The notes under the pieces were generated by a model, which was not told the DNA's origin, did not search any database, and saw only the letters and a list, made by a program, of their open reading frames with translations. From contig NZ_JAEVLS010000002.1 in NCBI RefSeq assembly GCF_016801985.1, positions 806,001 to 870,000 on the forward strand: a stretch of DNA of 64,000 bases, read 5' to 3'. The position numbers and the translations under genes are program-made. Below are positions 31,241 through 41,183 of the stretch, piece by piece. Numbering within the stretch: the stretch's first letter is position 1; every line of letters starts with the position of its first letter. The stretch comes from Steroidobacter gossypii (lineage in GTDB: Bacteria > Pseudomonadota > Gammaproteobacteria > Steroidobacterales > Steroidobacteraceae).

Positions 31241-31483
31241 GAATTGTACGCCGTTCAAGATGAACAACCAAGCTTTCCGCTTTGCGGAATGTGACGCAGT
31301 TCAATGCAAAATAACGCCTGCATAAAGCGCTCTTGATGCACGGTCAACGACGCATGATCGATTCGCCGAAACGCCCCAATCGCCTTCAATACGAAACAAC
31401 CATGCACGCCCTCGCTGTCAGAATTTTCGACGCGTGCGAGGTGGAACCTCGGCGCAAAATCTAAAGTGGCATTGGAGACAGCT

Positions 31484-34400
31484 ATGGTTGATTCGAATAG
31501 TGCGAAAGCGCACGGAATGCGTTCGCGCAGAGCCGCCCTGGCCGCGGTAACCACGACGACGTTGCTGGGCTTGAGCCCGGTGCATGCGCAGGAGGCGCCG
31601 AGCAACGACACGACGTTGATTGACATCCAAGAGATCATCGTGACCGGTTCGCGCATCCGGCGCTCCGATACGGCCACCGCCGCGCCCATCACGGTCATCG
31701 ACCAGCAGGCGTTGGCGGATCGCGGCTTCGTTTCGATCAGCCAGGCGCTCAACGAAACCACCGCCATCACGCCGGCGCGCGCTCAGTCGCTGCTGGACGG
31801 TTCGGGCAGCGGTGGTGGTGAACAGTATCCGCAGTTGTTCGGCTTGGGCGCGGGTCGCACCCTGACCCTGGTCAACGGCCGCCGCATGGTGACTTCCGCA
31901 GGCAGCTTCTCGAGCGGCTTCGGCAACAGCAGCAACGACAGCGTGGTGGACACCAACCTGATTCCGACCGGTCTGCTCCGCAGCGTCGAAATCGTGCAGG
32001 GTGGCGGCGCCGCCGTGTACGGCTCGGACGCCATGGGCGGCGTGGTCAACTACATCTACAAGGACGATTTCGAAGGCCTCGAGATCGACGCGCAGTACGG
32101 CAATTCCGAGGATGGGGACTACGAGACGCCGGCCGCACGCGTCACCTGGGGTATGAACTTCGCCGAGCGCGGCAACATCGCGGTGAACCTCGAGTGGTCG
32201 AAGACCGATCCGCTGCTGCCGGAAGATCGCATGGACGCCACGCGCTTCCTGACCGGCTCGCAGAACGATCTGAACACGGGTCCGAACGACGGTCAGCCCT
32301 CGCTGGTGCGCATTGCCGATGCGCGCTTCTGGATGTTCAACCAGGCGGGCATTCTGTTCACCCCGCCGAATCCGGCGCAGTTCCCGAACCGCGCCTTCAT
32401 CACCACCGACGGTCTGTCGTTCATCAACGGCGGCACCCCGGCGCAGCTCAATGCGGACGGCACCGCTCTGGTCGCCTACAACCCGGGCGTGTTCCCGACT
32501 CGCAACGGCCCGTCGATCCCGTTCGCCTCCGGCGGCGACGGCTTCGACTATCGCAGTCTCAGCGCGTTGACCACCGGCATCGAGCGCACCAACGCCAACC
32601 TGATCGGTCACTACGACTTGACCGACAAGATCCGCCTGTCCACTGAACTGCTGTACGCCAAGACGGAAGGTGAGGATCCGCGTGCTTCGATTCCCTCGAA
32701 CACGATCCTCAATGCCGCCGCGACCGGTTCGGGCCCGATCATCATCAGGGGCAACAATGCGTTCCTCACCTCCGATGTGCGCAATTCGATCGTCAACTAC
32801 CTGAACACCAACTTCGGCCCGGGCGCAGGCAATGCCTGGGCGGCCAACGCGCCGGTGCCGCTGCCGCCGGTGGCGCTGTCGAAGAGCTGGGTGGATCTGC
32901 TGCCCTCGTCGGTCGGCGAGCGTGAAGTCGATACGTTCCGCGCCGTGCTGGCGTTGGACGGCGACTTCTCCGCGGCCAATCGCGACTTCTACTGGACGGT
33001 GTCCGCCACTCACGCCACCGTGGACGGCAGCACCCGCACCTGGGGCGTGTGGCAGGATCGCTATAACAACGCGATCAATTCGGTGTTGAATGGCAGCGGC
33101 GCCCCGGTCTGCGCCATCAACGCGGATGCGGATCCGACCAACGACGATCCGTCGTGTTCGCCGATCAACCCGTTCGGCATCGGCAATGTCAGCGCCGACG
33201 CTCGCAACTATGTGAGCGCCCGCTTCGGCATGGACTACGAGAACACCCAGCAGGACTATCTCGCCACCCTGGGCGGCGATGTGATGTATCTGCCGGCGGG
33301 GCCGATGCGTTTCAGCGTCGGCTTCGAGCATCGCAAGGAAGAGGCGGAGTTCAAGCCGCTGGCCTCGGATCAGGCCGGCATCGGTCGCCTCGGCGTGCCG
33401 ACTCTGCCGCAGGAAGGCGAGTACGACACCAACGAATTCTCGGCGGAATTGCTGATTCCGATCCTGGGTCAGGATTTCAACCTGCCCGGCGCCGAGACCG
33501 TCGAGCTCACCGGTGCGTTCCGTAACGTCGATCACTCGATCGCCGGCACGGAGAGCGTGTGGAATGCAGGCCTGCGCTGGAGCATCGTGCAGGACTTCAC
33601 GGTGCGCTACTCGCGCAGCCGTAACTTCCGTGCGCCGAACCTGACGCAGCTGTTCGCGCCGACGGTGACGAATCTCGCCACGATCACCATCGATCCTTGC
33701 GATGCAGACCGAATCAACGGCGGCCCGAATCCGGCGGTGCGTCTGGCGAACTGCCAGGCGGTGTTCGCGCAGCTGGGTGTGGATCTGAACGGCTTCCAGT
33801 CCAACGCCGAGAGCTTCCCGTCGGCGCTGGTGACCACGGGCGGCAATCCCAACCTGGACAACGAAATCTCCGACACCACCAGCTTCGGTTTCATCTTCGA
33901 ACCGAGCTTCGCCGAAGGCCTGACGGTGATCGTCGATCGCATCGAGATCGATCTGGAGGATGGCCTGTCGTTGTTCCAGCCGCAGGACTTCCTCGCGACC
34001 TGCTTCGACACGCCGGGCCTGCCCGCAGACATCTGCGGCATCTCGACGCGCGATGCGAACGGTCAAGTGGTGACCAGCGCGGCGCAGACCATCAACGCTG
34101 GTTCGATCCGCTACCGCGGTGAGAACTACAACGTGAACTACGCCTTCCCTGTGGGTCCGGGCAACCTGTTCCTCGGCGTCGAAGCCACGCACACCAGCGA
34201 GCTGGAGACTTCGGTGACGGGCCTGGATCGGACTCGCACCGATGGCACCACCGCGCAGCCGGACTGGCGCGGTCGCTTCGATGCGCGTTACGGCTTCGGC
34301 TCGTGGCGCCTGGCGTACACCCTCAACTACCTGCCTTCGGTGTTGACGGCGTACACAGCGACGATCGAGACCACCGACGTTCCGACCGTCGATGCGAACT

Positions 34401-34558
34401 ATCGTCACAGCGTCTCGGCGCAGTTCGACGTGACCGACCAGGTGACGGTGCGCGCGGGCGTGGAGAATTTCACGGACGAAATGCCTTCGTACCCGACCGC
34501 TTCGTACGGCGACATCATCGGTCGCCAGTACTGGATGGGGGTGCGCGCGAAGTTCTAA
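31484..34558 (+). CDS. Large TonB-dependent receptor
   Basis: A 1024-residue outer membrane receptor. The start is the ATG after GGAGACAGCT; the signal peptide ends near PVHAQ at residue 36. A TonB box-like IQEIIVTGS follows, then the plug (VYGSDAMGGVVNYIYKDDF) and a long barrel ending YWMGVRAKF. Large receptors of this kind in Xanthomonadales and sphingomonads import sugars, peptides or other polymers; nothing here fixes the substrate. It is a single-gene unit with its own terminator. Confidence 0.92.
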   Translation: MVDSNSAKAHGMRSRRAALAAVTTTTLLGLSPVHAQEAPSNDTTLIDIQEIIVTGSRIRRSDTATAAPITVIDQQALADRGFVSISQALNETTAITPARAQSLLDGSGSGGGEQYPQLFGLGAGRTLTLVNGRRMVTSAGSFSSGFGNSSNDSVVDTNLIPTGLLRSVEIVQGGGAAVYGSDAMGGVVNYIYKDDFEGLEIDAQYGNSEDGDYETPAARVTWGMNFAERGNIAVNLEWSKTDPLLPEDRMDATRFLTGSQNDLNTGPNDGQPSLVRIADARFWMFNQAGILFTPPNPAQFPNRAFITTDGLSFINGGTPAQLNADGTALVAYNPGVFPTRNGPSIPFASGGDGFDYRSLSALTTGIERTNANLIGHYDLTDKIRLSTELLYAKTEGEDPRASIPSNTILNAAATGSGPIIIRGNNAFLTSDVRNSIVNYLNTNFGPGAGNAWAANAPVPLPPVALSKSWVDLLPSSVGEREVDTFRAVLALDGDFSAANRDFYWTVSATHATVDGSTRTWGVWQDRYNNAINSVLNGSGAPVCAINADADPTNDDPSCSPINPFGIGNVSADARNYVSARFGMDYENTQQDYLATLGGDVMYLPAGPMRFSVGFEHRKEEAEFKPLASDQAGIGRLGVPTLPQEGEYDTNEFSAELLIPILGQDFNLPGAETVELTGAFRNVDHSIAGTESVWNAGLRWSIVQDFTVRYSRSRNFRAPNLTQLFAPTVTNLATITIDPCDADRINGGPNPAVRLANCQAVFAQLGVDLNGFQSNAESFPSALVTTGGNPNLDNEISDTTSFGFIFEPSFAEGLTVIVDRIEIDLEDGLSLFQPQDFLATCFDTPGLPADICGISTRDANGQVVTSAAQTINAGSIRYRGENYNVNYAFPVGPGNLFLGVEATHTSELETSVTGLDRTRTDGTTAQPDWRGRFDARYGFGSWRLAYTLNYLPSVLTAYTATIETTDVPTVDANYRHSVSAQFDVTDQVTVRAGVENFTDEMPSYPTASYGDIIGRQYWMGVRAKF

Positions 34559-34581
34559 GTTAGATTAGCTGTCGCCACAGC

Positions 34582-34618
34582 GAGGGGCTCCCTGCTCAGC
34601 GGGGAGCCCCTCTTTTTT
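34582..34618 (+). terminator. Intrinsic terminator of the TonB receptor gene
   Basis: A perfect 11-bp stem, GAGGGGCTCCC (34582-34592) with GGGAGCCCCTC (34602-34612), has a nine-base loop and is followed by six T. The T-run overlaps the stop codon of the convergent SRPBCC gene. Confidence 0.95.
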
Positions 34619-35141
34619 AGCGCGCGAGATTGGCGAGATCCACACCGTACAGGGCGGCATTCTTCTTCACATACTCGGAACGATCCTTGATGGGTTCGCC
34701 AGCGAGCGCCGCGGAAAGCGTGTCCAGCATGGTGTGCCAGCCCATCGCATTCTGTGGGATGAAGCGCTCGAGAATGGGGAAGTGCTTGAAGGTCAGTAGC
34801 ACCTCGTCACCGCGCGGCTCGAGTTCGAACGTCGGATAGGACTCAGGGTAGGGCGAGACTGCATCTTCGGCAGCGCCCGGCTCGAACACATTCCAGGTGT
34901 AGATGAGTCTCCGTGGTGGTTGCCACTGAGTGACTACGCCGCGAATGTGACCATTGACCAGCCGCACAGCGCCGCCCTGGCGCGGCTCCATCACAGCGAC
35001 TTCGCCGAACCATGTCGGCAGCTTCTTCGGCTCGGTGAGATACGACCACACCCGTTCGATGGGCCCTGGGAGCAGGCGCGCGAATGTGACACAAGCAAGT
35101 GTCGACATTTCGCCCTTTTCGTTGGTTGGAAACTTTGCCAT
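34617..35141 (-). CDS. SRPBCC (AHSA1-type) protein
   Basis: A 174-residue helix-grip protein of the Aha1/SRPBCC family, beginning with LPGPIERVWSYLTEPKKLPTWFG. The ATG at 35141 is preferred to the GTG three bases earlier because AAGGAG is five bases before it. Its start overlaps the stop of the ArsR gene (TGATG). ArsR/SRPBCC pairs are common in proteobacteria, where the SRPBCC protein is thought to bind a small organic ligand. Confidence 0.87.
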   Translation of the reverse strand: MAKFPTNEKGEMSTLACVTFARLLPGPIERVWSYLTEPKKLPTWFGEVAVMEPRQGGAVRLVNGHIRGVVTQWQPPRRLIYTWNVFEPGAAEDAVSPYPESYPTFELEPRGDEVLLTFKHFPILERFIPQNAMGWHTMLDTLSAALAGEPIKDRSEYVKKNAALYGVDLANLAR

Positions 35142-35473
35142 CACTTCTCCTTGCGTCGTTTGCGAGGTCTGCCTGCCGGTTTGCGCAGTTCGGCTTCCAG
35201 TGCATCGAAGCGCGGCGCCCAGAACCCTTTGAGCTCCTCGACCCAGCGGGAGAGCTCGGCGACGCCGTGGGGGTCGAGCTCATAGATGCGCCGTTGCGCC
35301 TCGGCGCGCACGCGTACGACCTGCGCTTCGCGCAGCACCTTCAGGTGCTGTGAGATGGCCGAGGCGCTGATATCGAAGCGCTCGGCGATCTCGCCGGAAG
35401 AAAGCGCGCCGCGCGCCAACGATTCGACGATGCCGCGCCGGGTGGGATCGGCCAAAGCTGCGAAAATGCTCAT
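35141..35473 (-). CDS. ArsR family transcriptional regulator
   Basis: A 110-residue winged-helix regulator with the ArsR core ALADPTRRGIVESLARGALS and recognition helix ISASAISQHLKVLREAQVV. The Cys metal-binding motif of true arsenic sensors is absent, so it probably responds to a non-metal ligand or acts on its own operon. It is translationally coupled to the SRPBCC gene. Confidence 0.9.
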   Translation of the reverse strand: MSIFAALADPTRRGIVESLARGALSSGEIAERFDISASAISQHLKVLREAQVVRVRAEAQRRIYELDPHGVAELSRWVEELKGFWAPRFDALEAELRKPAGRPRKRRKEK

Positions 35474-35547
35474 GGGTCTTACCGAATCGAACCGTTTTCG
35501 CCTCCACCCAATGGTGACTTCGGGCCGGCGCTGTAGCGGCTGCTTAA

Positions 35548-35584
35548 TTTAGCTGATACTAAAATAACAAACTGTCAAATGACA
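35548..35584. promoter_or_regulatory. AT-rich region with two inverted repeats upstream of arsR
   Basis: TTTAG-N6-CTAAA (35548-35563) and TGTCA-AA-TGACA (35573-35584) lie 75-111 bases upstream of the ArsR start in a locally AT-rich stretch. They are candidates for ArsR autoregulation or promoter control; the assignment rests on symmetry only. Confidence 0.4.
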
Positions 35585-35706
35585 AGCGCGCCGGCGCGCG
35601 ATGTTCGCCGGTAACCGCGGGGCGTTGGCCGGCGATGCGTTGCATGGATGGCTTGCTGTACTGATACTGTCCTCAACAGCTTTTCAAGTTGAGGGATAAA
35701 CGACAC

Positions 35707-36336
35707 GTGCTGTTCGCTCCAGAAACCTGGCCGTTTACGGTGGCGTCCTTTCTGCTCCTGCTGTTCGCCCTGGTCGAGTGCCTGGCGATGGTGATCGGGG
35801 CCAGTCTGTCGCAGTCGTTACAGCAACTATTCCCCGATCCGGGTGAAGGCATCGCCGGTCCGTTCGATAAATTGCTGGACTGGCTGTCGGTAGGACGAGT
35901 GCCGTTCGTGGTGCTGGTGGTGTTGTTCCTGGCGAGCTTCGCGCTCACCGGCTTCGCCCTCAACCTCATCGTGCGTCAATTCTTTGGCGTCTGGGCCCCG
36001 ACCTGGATCGCGGTCATGGTGGCGTTGATCGTCACGTTGCCGCTGGTTCGTCTGTGCGGTGCGGGCCTGGCGCGAGTGATTCCCCAAGATCAAACGTATG
36101 CAGTCTCGTTCGAGTCGCTGGTTGGCCGCGTCGCAACCGTCGTGACCGGCACCGCGCGCCCGGGCTATCCCGCCCAGGCGAAAGTGGCCAACGAGCATGG
36201 GCAGATGTTGTATGTAATGGTCGAGCCGGAGGCGCAGGGCATGACGTTCCAAAGCGGGGAACAGGTGCTGCTCACCCGGCAGCTGGCGGGCAATCGGTTC
36301 GCCGGGGAGCTCAATCCCTGGCCCGATCTGCTGTGA
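35707..36336 (+). CDS. yqiJ: YqiJ family inner membrane protein
   Basis: A 209-residue protein with three or four N-terminal transmembrane segments and a C-terminal OB-like domain ending NRFAGELNPWPDLL, matching the YqiJ end (NPWP). I choose the GTG start (LFAPETWPF) because YqiJ begins at the same point and GAGGG lies upstream; a TTG 18 bases earlier is less likely. It is followed by the flotillin gene, the usual yqiJ-yqiK order; the pair probably forms a membrane scaffold complex. Confidence 0.88.
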   Translation: MLFAPETWPFTVASFLLLLFALVECLAMVIGASLSQSLQQLFPDPGEGIAGPFDKLLDWLSVGRVPFVVLVVLFLASFALTGFALNLIVRQFFGVWAPTWIAVMVALIVTLPLVRLCGAGLARVIPQDQTYAVSFESLVGRVATVVTGTARPGYPAQAKVANEHGQMLYVMVEPEAQGMTFQSGEQVLLTRQLAGNRFAGELNPWPDLL

Positions 36337-36386
36337 GCGAGTTGGAAATGACCACGCGATGGGTTTGCTAACTGCTGGGGAGAGTC

Positions 36387-38060
36387 ATGGAATATTCGAT
36401 CGAAGAGATGCTGGTCCTGGTGGGCATCGGCTTTGTAGCGCTGATGCTGCTGCTGTTCATTTTCTCGCGGCTGTATCGCCGCTCATCCAAGGAGCGGGCG
36501 TTCGTGCGTACCGGCCTGGGCGGGCAGAAGGTGGTGATGGATGGCGGCGCCCTGGTGCTGCCGGTGTTCCACGAAACCATCCTGGTGAACATGAACACGC
36601 TGAAGCTGGAAGTCACGCGCTCCGGCAAAGACTCGCTGTTCACCAAAGACCGCATGCGCGTGGACGTGGTCGTCGCGTTCTTCGTGCGCGTGGTGCCGAC
36701 GAAAGAGGGCATCGCGAACGCCGCGCAGACCCTCGGTCAACGCACCATCGATCCCGAACAGCTGTCGCAGCTGGTCGAGGACAAGTTCGTGGACGCGCTG
36801 CGCGCGGCGGCCGTGTGGATGACCATGCAGGAGCTGTTGGACAAGCGCCAGGACTTCATCCAGGGCGTGCAGAACGCGGTCAGCGAAGATCTGTTGAAGA
36901 ACGGCTTGGAGCTGGAGAGCGTGTCGCTGACGCGCATCGATCAGACGGCCATGCAGTTCTTCGATCCCAACAACGCTTTCGACGCCGAAGGTCTGACGCG
37001 GCTCACCGAGCAGACCCAGCGCCGCAATCGCGAGCGCAACGAGATCGAGCAGGACACGAGCGTGGCCATCTCGCGAAAGAACTTCGAAGCCAAGCAGCTG
37101 CAGCTGGAGATCGATCGCCAGAAGCGCTTCGCCGAGCTGGCGCAATCGCAGGAAGTCGCTGCGCGGGAAGCCGAGCAGGCCGCGACGGTAGCCAAGGTGC
37201 AAGCCGAGAAGCTGCGCGAATCCGAAGAAGCGAAGATCGTAGCGCAACGGCAGATTCGCGAAGCCGAGGTGGCCAAGGCGCAGGCTGTGCGTCAGCGCGA
37301 AGTCGAAGCCGAACGCGAGATCAGCATCGCGTCCATCGAGCAGCAGCGCGCCACGCAGATCGCCGATCAGAACAAGGCGATCTCCATCGCGCAGAAATCG
37401 GAGGAGCAATCCAAGGCCCAGGCAAGTGCCAACCTGGCGCTGGCCGAAGCCGTCAAGTCGGAGCAGGCGGTGAAGACCGCGGAGGAAGTCGCCAAGGCCG
37501 AGCGTGAGAAGCAGGTGACGCTGGTGCTGGCGTCGCAGGAAGCGGAACGTCAGGCGATCAGCGTGAAGGTCTCCGCGTTGGCCGAGAAAGAGGCGTCCGA
37601 AGCCAAGGCCGATGCGATCCGCACGCTTGCGAAGGCGAACCGCGAAAACTACGAAGCGGAAGCGGCCGGTAAGCGCGCCCTGAACGAGGCGATCAACACG
37701 CTTTCCAACGCGCAGATCTCGCTGCAGGAGAAGCTCGCGTTGATCCAGGCGCTCCCCAAGATCATCGAAGAGGCGGTGCGCCCGATGCAGAACATTGACT
37801 CCATCCGCATCATGCAGGTGGACGGGCTCAACACCGGCGCGGCCGGTGCGCAGGCGGGCGATCAGGCGAACGGCGCGTCTGGCGGCAATCTCGCCGAGCA
37901 GGCCGTCGGCGCTGCGCTGAAATATCGCGCTTACGCACCGGTGGTCGATCAGCTGATCAAGGAAGTGGGGCTGTCGGGCAGCGGGTTGGACGGTTTGCTC
38001 AAAGCCACGCCGGCCGAGCCGGTCCTCACGCCGACGCCTGTGTTGCCCGCTCAGGCATAA
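36387..38060 (+). CDS. yqiK: Flotillin family (YqiK-type) membrane protein
   Basis: A 557-residue SPFH/flotillin protein. There is one transmembrane helix near residues 8-28, an SPFH domain at about 30-210, a long Glu/Ala/Lys-rich coiled coil at about 215-420, and a flotillin C-terminal region to the Ala/Pro-rich end. Flotillins form large ring- or cage-like oligomers that organise membrane domains. The gene follows yqiJ by 50 bases. Confidence 0.92.
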   Translation: MEYSIEEMLVLVGIGFVALMLLLFIFSRLYRRSSKERAFVRTGLGGQKVVMDGGALVLPVFHETILVNMNTLKLEVTRSGKDSLFTKDRMRVDVVVAFFVRVVPTKEGIANAAQTLGQRTIDPEQLSQLVEDKFVDALRAAAVWMTMQELLDKRQDFIQGVQNAVSEDLLKNGLELESVSLTRIDQTAMQFFDPNNAFDAEGLTRLTEQTQRRNRERNEIEQDTSVAISRKNFEAKQLQLEIDRQKRFAELAQSQEVAAREAEQAATVAKVQAEKLRESEEAKIVAQRQIREAEVAKAQAVRQREVEAEREISIASIEQQRATQIADQNKAISIAQKSEEQSKAQASANLALAEAVKSEQAVKTAEEVAKAEREKQVTLVLASQEAERQAISVKVSALAEKEASEAKADAIRTLAKANRENYEAEAAGKRALNEAINTLSNAQISLQEKLALIQALPKIIEEAVRPMQNIDSIRIMQVDGLNTGAAGAQAGDQANGASGGNLAEQAVGAALKYRAYAPVVDQLIKEVGLSGSGLDGLLKATPAEPVLTPTPVLPAQA

Positions 38061-38093
38061 TGCCGGCTTCGTAATTGCCGGTCGGCGGGAACG

Positions 38094-39443
38094 ATGATGA
38101 TGGAGTTCGGGAGATCGGCGAGCCTCGTGCTCGCCAGCGTGCTGGCTTTGTCCAGTGCTTTGTTCGGTGATGTCCATGCTGCGGACTCGGCGCAGCGCGC
38201 TGAAGCGGCGCTGAAAACCATCAGCGCCAAGCCAGCGGTAAAAGCTGCGCTCGAGCAAATCCGTCGCGAGGACGAACGCACGCTGCGCGAGCAGATCGAG
38301 ATCGCCGAGATCCCTGCGCCATCTCACCAAGAGCAGAAGCGTGCACAGGACTATGTGCGTCGGCTGCGTGAGCTCGGCCTGAGCGAGATCGAGATCGACA
38401 AAGAGGGCAACGTCATCGCACGGCGTCCGGGCACTCGCCGCAACGGACCTCTGCTAGTGCTGTCAGCCCATCTCGACACAGTGTTCTCCGCGGACACCAA
38501 CGTGAAGGTTCGCAAGGAGGGCAATCGATACTACGGCGCTGGCATTAGCGATGATGCGCGCGGGCTCGCTGTCCTTCTGACGGTGTTGCGCGCCATGCAA
38601 GAGCATCAGTTGCGCACTCAGGGTGACGTGTTGTTTGTCGCCACTGTCGGCGAAGAAGGACTTGGCAATCTCCGCGGTGTGAAGGCTTTGTTTCGCGATC
38701 GACAAGACATCGACGGTTTCATTTCCGTCGATGGCACCGAATCGCCACGGTTGCCGCCCGGCGAGTCGGAGGTGGTGACGCGAGCCGTGGGCAGCCACCG
38801 CTGGGAAATCACATTCATCGGGCCGGGCGGCCACAGTTATGAGAACTTCGGGACGCCCAGCGCGGTCCATGCCATGGGACGCGCGATCAGCGCGATCTCG
38901 GATCTGCAGCCGCCGGCCGGGCCGAAGACGACGTTCACTGTTTCCATCGTTTCCGGCGGCACCGCCATCAACGCCATTGCCGAAAAGGCACAGCTGAAGT
39001 TGGACATCCGTTCAGAAAACGCGGCGGCGCTGGCTGCCATGGAAGAAAAAATCATGGCCGCGGCCGAGCAGGCCGGCGTGGAGGAAGGCAAACGCTGGGG
39101 CGCCGAGCCGGTGCGCGTCGAACGCAAGTTGCTCGGCGATCGGCCGGCTGGCGCGGGCGGCAGCGATAATGCCGTGGCTTCGGCCTGGATGAACGCGCTG
39201 GTCGCCTTGGGCGAAAAAACGCCCATTGCAACCGCGGGCAGCACCGATGCGAATGTGCCCATGGGACTGGGAATTCCAGCCATCACAGCCTCCGGCGGCG
39301 GTATTGCCGATAAAGCTCATTCTCTCGATGAATGGTATGAGCCGGTGCGCTCGTGGCTCGGGCCGCAAGGCCTGCTGCTCACCTCGCTGGCGTTGGCCGG
39401 CGTCGAGGGCGGTCCTCCACCTTTGTTGACGCGCCGTCATTGA
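38094..39443 (+). CDS. Exported M20 family metallopeptidase
   Basis: A 449-residue predicted di-zinc amino- or carboxypeptidase. The signal peptide (residues 1-30, ending VHAAD) predicts export. M20 metal and catalytic residues are seen in LSAHLDTVF (His/Asp), YGAGISDDARGLAVL (Asp) and VGEEGLGNLRG (Glu-Glu), with an insertion dimerisation domain between. Several ATG codons are stacked at the start; the first is used here. Confidence 0.88.
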   Translation: MMMEFGRSASLVLASVLALSSALFGDVHAADSAQRAEAALKTISAKPAVKAALEQIRREDERTLREQIEIAEIPAPSHQEQKRAQDYVRRLRELGLSEIEIDKEGNVIARRPGTRRNGPLLVLSAHLDTVFSADTNVKVRKEGNRYYGAGISDDARGLAVLLTVLRAMQEHQLRTQGDVLFVATVGEEGLGNLRGVKALFRDRQDIDGFISVDGTESPRLPPGESEVVTRAVGSHRWEITFIGPGGHSYENFGTPSAVHAMGRAISAISDLQPPAGPKTTFTVSIVSGGTAINAIAEKAQLKLDIRSENAAALAAMEEKIMAAAEQAGVEEGKRWGAEPVRVERKLLGDRPAGAGGSDNAVASAWMNALVALGEKTPIATAGSTDANVPMGLGIPAITASGGGIADKAHSLDEWYEPVRSWLGPQGLLLTSLALAGVEGGPPPLLTRRH

Positions 39444-39536
39444 ACGCGGGCCGGCCAGCAATCGTGGGCCGTGTCATACTTTTGCTGTGACTTGTGTAGT
39501 AAAAGGGTCCAAGTCAAACCCAGGGAGCTGTCTGGT

Positions 39537-41171
39537 ATGGGAGCGATGGGGCGGGGTGCATGGTTGGCCATGGCGATGTTGGCTGTGGCCGCCTGTGGCG
39601 GAGGTGGCGGTGGCGGCGGTGCGCTGGGCACCAACAATCCAGGCGGAAACAATCCTGGCGGCAACAACGGCATCACCTATACCCAGGGCGTGTTCCCTTT
39701 GTCTTCGCAGCTTGCGAATCAATGCGCAGCGCCGCGACCGGGCACCGCCGATCGATCCGGCTCGGCGTTCACCGAAAGCATGTTCCTGCGCTCGTGGACC
39801 AACGAGCTGTACCTCTGGTACTCGGAAGTGCCGGACATCAGTCCCGCCAACTTCACCACGGCGGCGTATTTCGAAGAGCTGAAGACGCCGCTGACCACGC
39901 CGTCCGGCCGGGACAAAGATCAGTTCCACTTCACCTATCCCACGGATGTGTGGGAGGACCTGTCTCAGGGCGGCGTCGAAGTCGGTTACGGAGCGCAATG
40001 GATGATCTTGCGAGGCCAGCCGCCGCGCCAGGTGGTCGTCGCCTTTGTCGAGCCGAACACACCTGCCTCGACGGCGAGCGTGCAGCGTGGCGCCGAAGTG
40101 CTCATGGCCGACGGCGTCGACGTCGTCAATGCGAACACGAGCTCCGCCGTCGATCAGCTGAACAACGCGTTCTTCCCCGCCGCGCCCGGCGAGCAGCATA
40201 CGTTCAGGATTCGTGAGGTCTCGGGCACCGTGCGCGATATCACGTTGAACAGTGTCGCTGTCACCCATCAGCCGGTGCTGACCAGCTCGGTGATCGACCA
40301 GGGCGGCGTGCCCGTCGGCTACCTGGTGTTCAACGATCACATCGCAACCGCCGAGACGCAGTTGATTCAGACCGTGACGGCGATGCGTAACCAGAACGTC
40401 CGGGAGCTGATTCTGGACCTGCGTTACAACGGCGGCGGCTTTCTGGATATCGCCAGCGAGCTGGCTTACATGATTGCCGGCAGCGCGCAGACCGCGGGTC
40501 AGAGTTTCGAGCGGCTGGTGTTCAATGACAAACACCCCAGCACCAATCCGATCACCGGACGACCGCTCGCGCCGACCCCATTTCATTCCACCGCCGTGGG
40601 CTTTCCGGTGACTTCGGGGCAACGCACGGCTCCGGGCACGCCGCTGCCGACGCTGGATCTGCCTCGCGTGTATGTCATCACCGGCAACAACACCTGCTCG
40701 GCGAGCGAATCCATCATCAACAGCCTGCGTGGTGTGGACGTGGAGGTTTATCAGATCGGCTCCACGACCTGTGGCAAGCCGTATGGTTTCTATCCGCAGG
40801 ACAACTGCGGCACCACGTACTTCTCGATCCAGTTCGAGGGCCGCAACGCGAAGGACTTCGGCACTTATCCGGACGGATTCACGCCGATCAACTCGCCCGA
40901 CATCGGCAGCGTCGACCTGCCGGGCTGTTCGGTGGCGGACGATTTCAGCCGCCCGCTCGGCGATCCTCAGGAGGGCCGGCTGCGAGCAGCGCTCGCTTAC
41001 CTCGCCAGCAACAACAATCCAGCGTCATGTCCGTCGGCATCGGGCTTCACGCCGGATCCGGGCGTGAGTTCCAAGCAGAGTGCCGCAACACCCGACGGCC
41101 AGATGTTCAAGTCGCCGTTGCGTGAGAATCGTCTCCTGCGCAACGAGCTCCAGGACGCGACGATGCTTTGA
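39537..41171 (+). CDS. S41 family peptidase, lipoprotein
   Basis: A 544-residue C-terminal-processing-peptidase-like protein anchored as a lipoprotein: the lipobox is AVAAC with Cys20, followed by a run of Gly. The start is set by GGGAGCTG and the signal sequence; a longer frame upstream is not supported. A PDZ-like region precedes the catalytic core; Ser390 (TCSASES) and Lys414 (TCGKPYG) form the expected Ser/Lys dyad with normal spacing. It likely trims or degrades periplasmic proteins. Confidence 0.87.
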   Translation: MGAMGRGAWLAMAMLAVAACGGGGGGGGALGTNNPGGNNPGGNNGITYTQGVFPLSSQLANQCAAPRPGTADRSGSAFTESMFLRSWTNELYLWYSEVPDISPANFTTAAYFEELKTPLTTPSGRDKDQFHFTYPTDVWEDLSQGGVEVGYGAQWMILRGQPPRQVVVAFVEPNTPASTASVQRGAEVLMADGVDVVNANTSSAVDQLNNAFFPAAPGEQHTFRIREVSGTVRDITLNSVAVTHQPVLTSSVIDQGGVPVGYLVFNDHIATAETQLIQTVTAMRNQNVRELILDLRYNGGGFLDIASELAYMIAGSAQTAGQSFERLVFNDKHPSTNPITGRPLAPTPFHSTAVGFPVTSGQRTAPGTPLPTLDLPRVYVITGNNTCSASESIINSLRGVDVEVYQIGSTTCGKPYGFYPQDNCGTTYFSIQFEGRNAKDFGTYPDGFTPINSPDIGSVDLPGCSVADDFSRPLGDPQEGRLRAALAYLASNNNPASCPSASGFTPDPGVSSKQSAATPDGQMFKSPLRENRLLRNELQDATML

Positions 41172-41183
41172 TTCCTGGCTATA

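Noticed and set aside
31418-34408. A 996-residue minus-strand open frame opposite the large TonB receptor
   Set aside because: It is a reverse-frame shadow of the receptor gene with the same biased composition.
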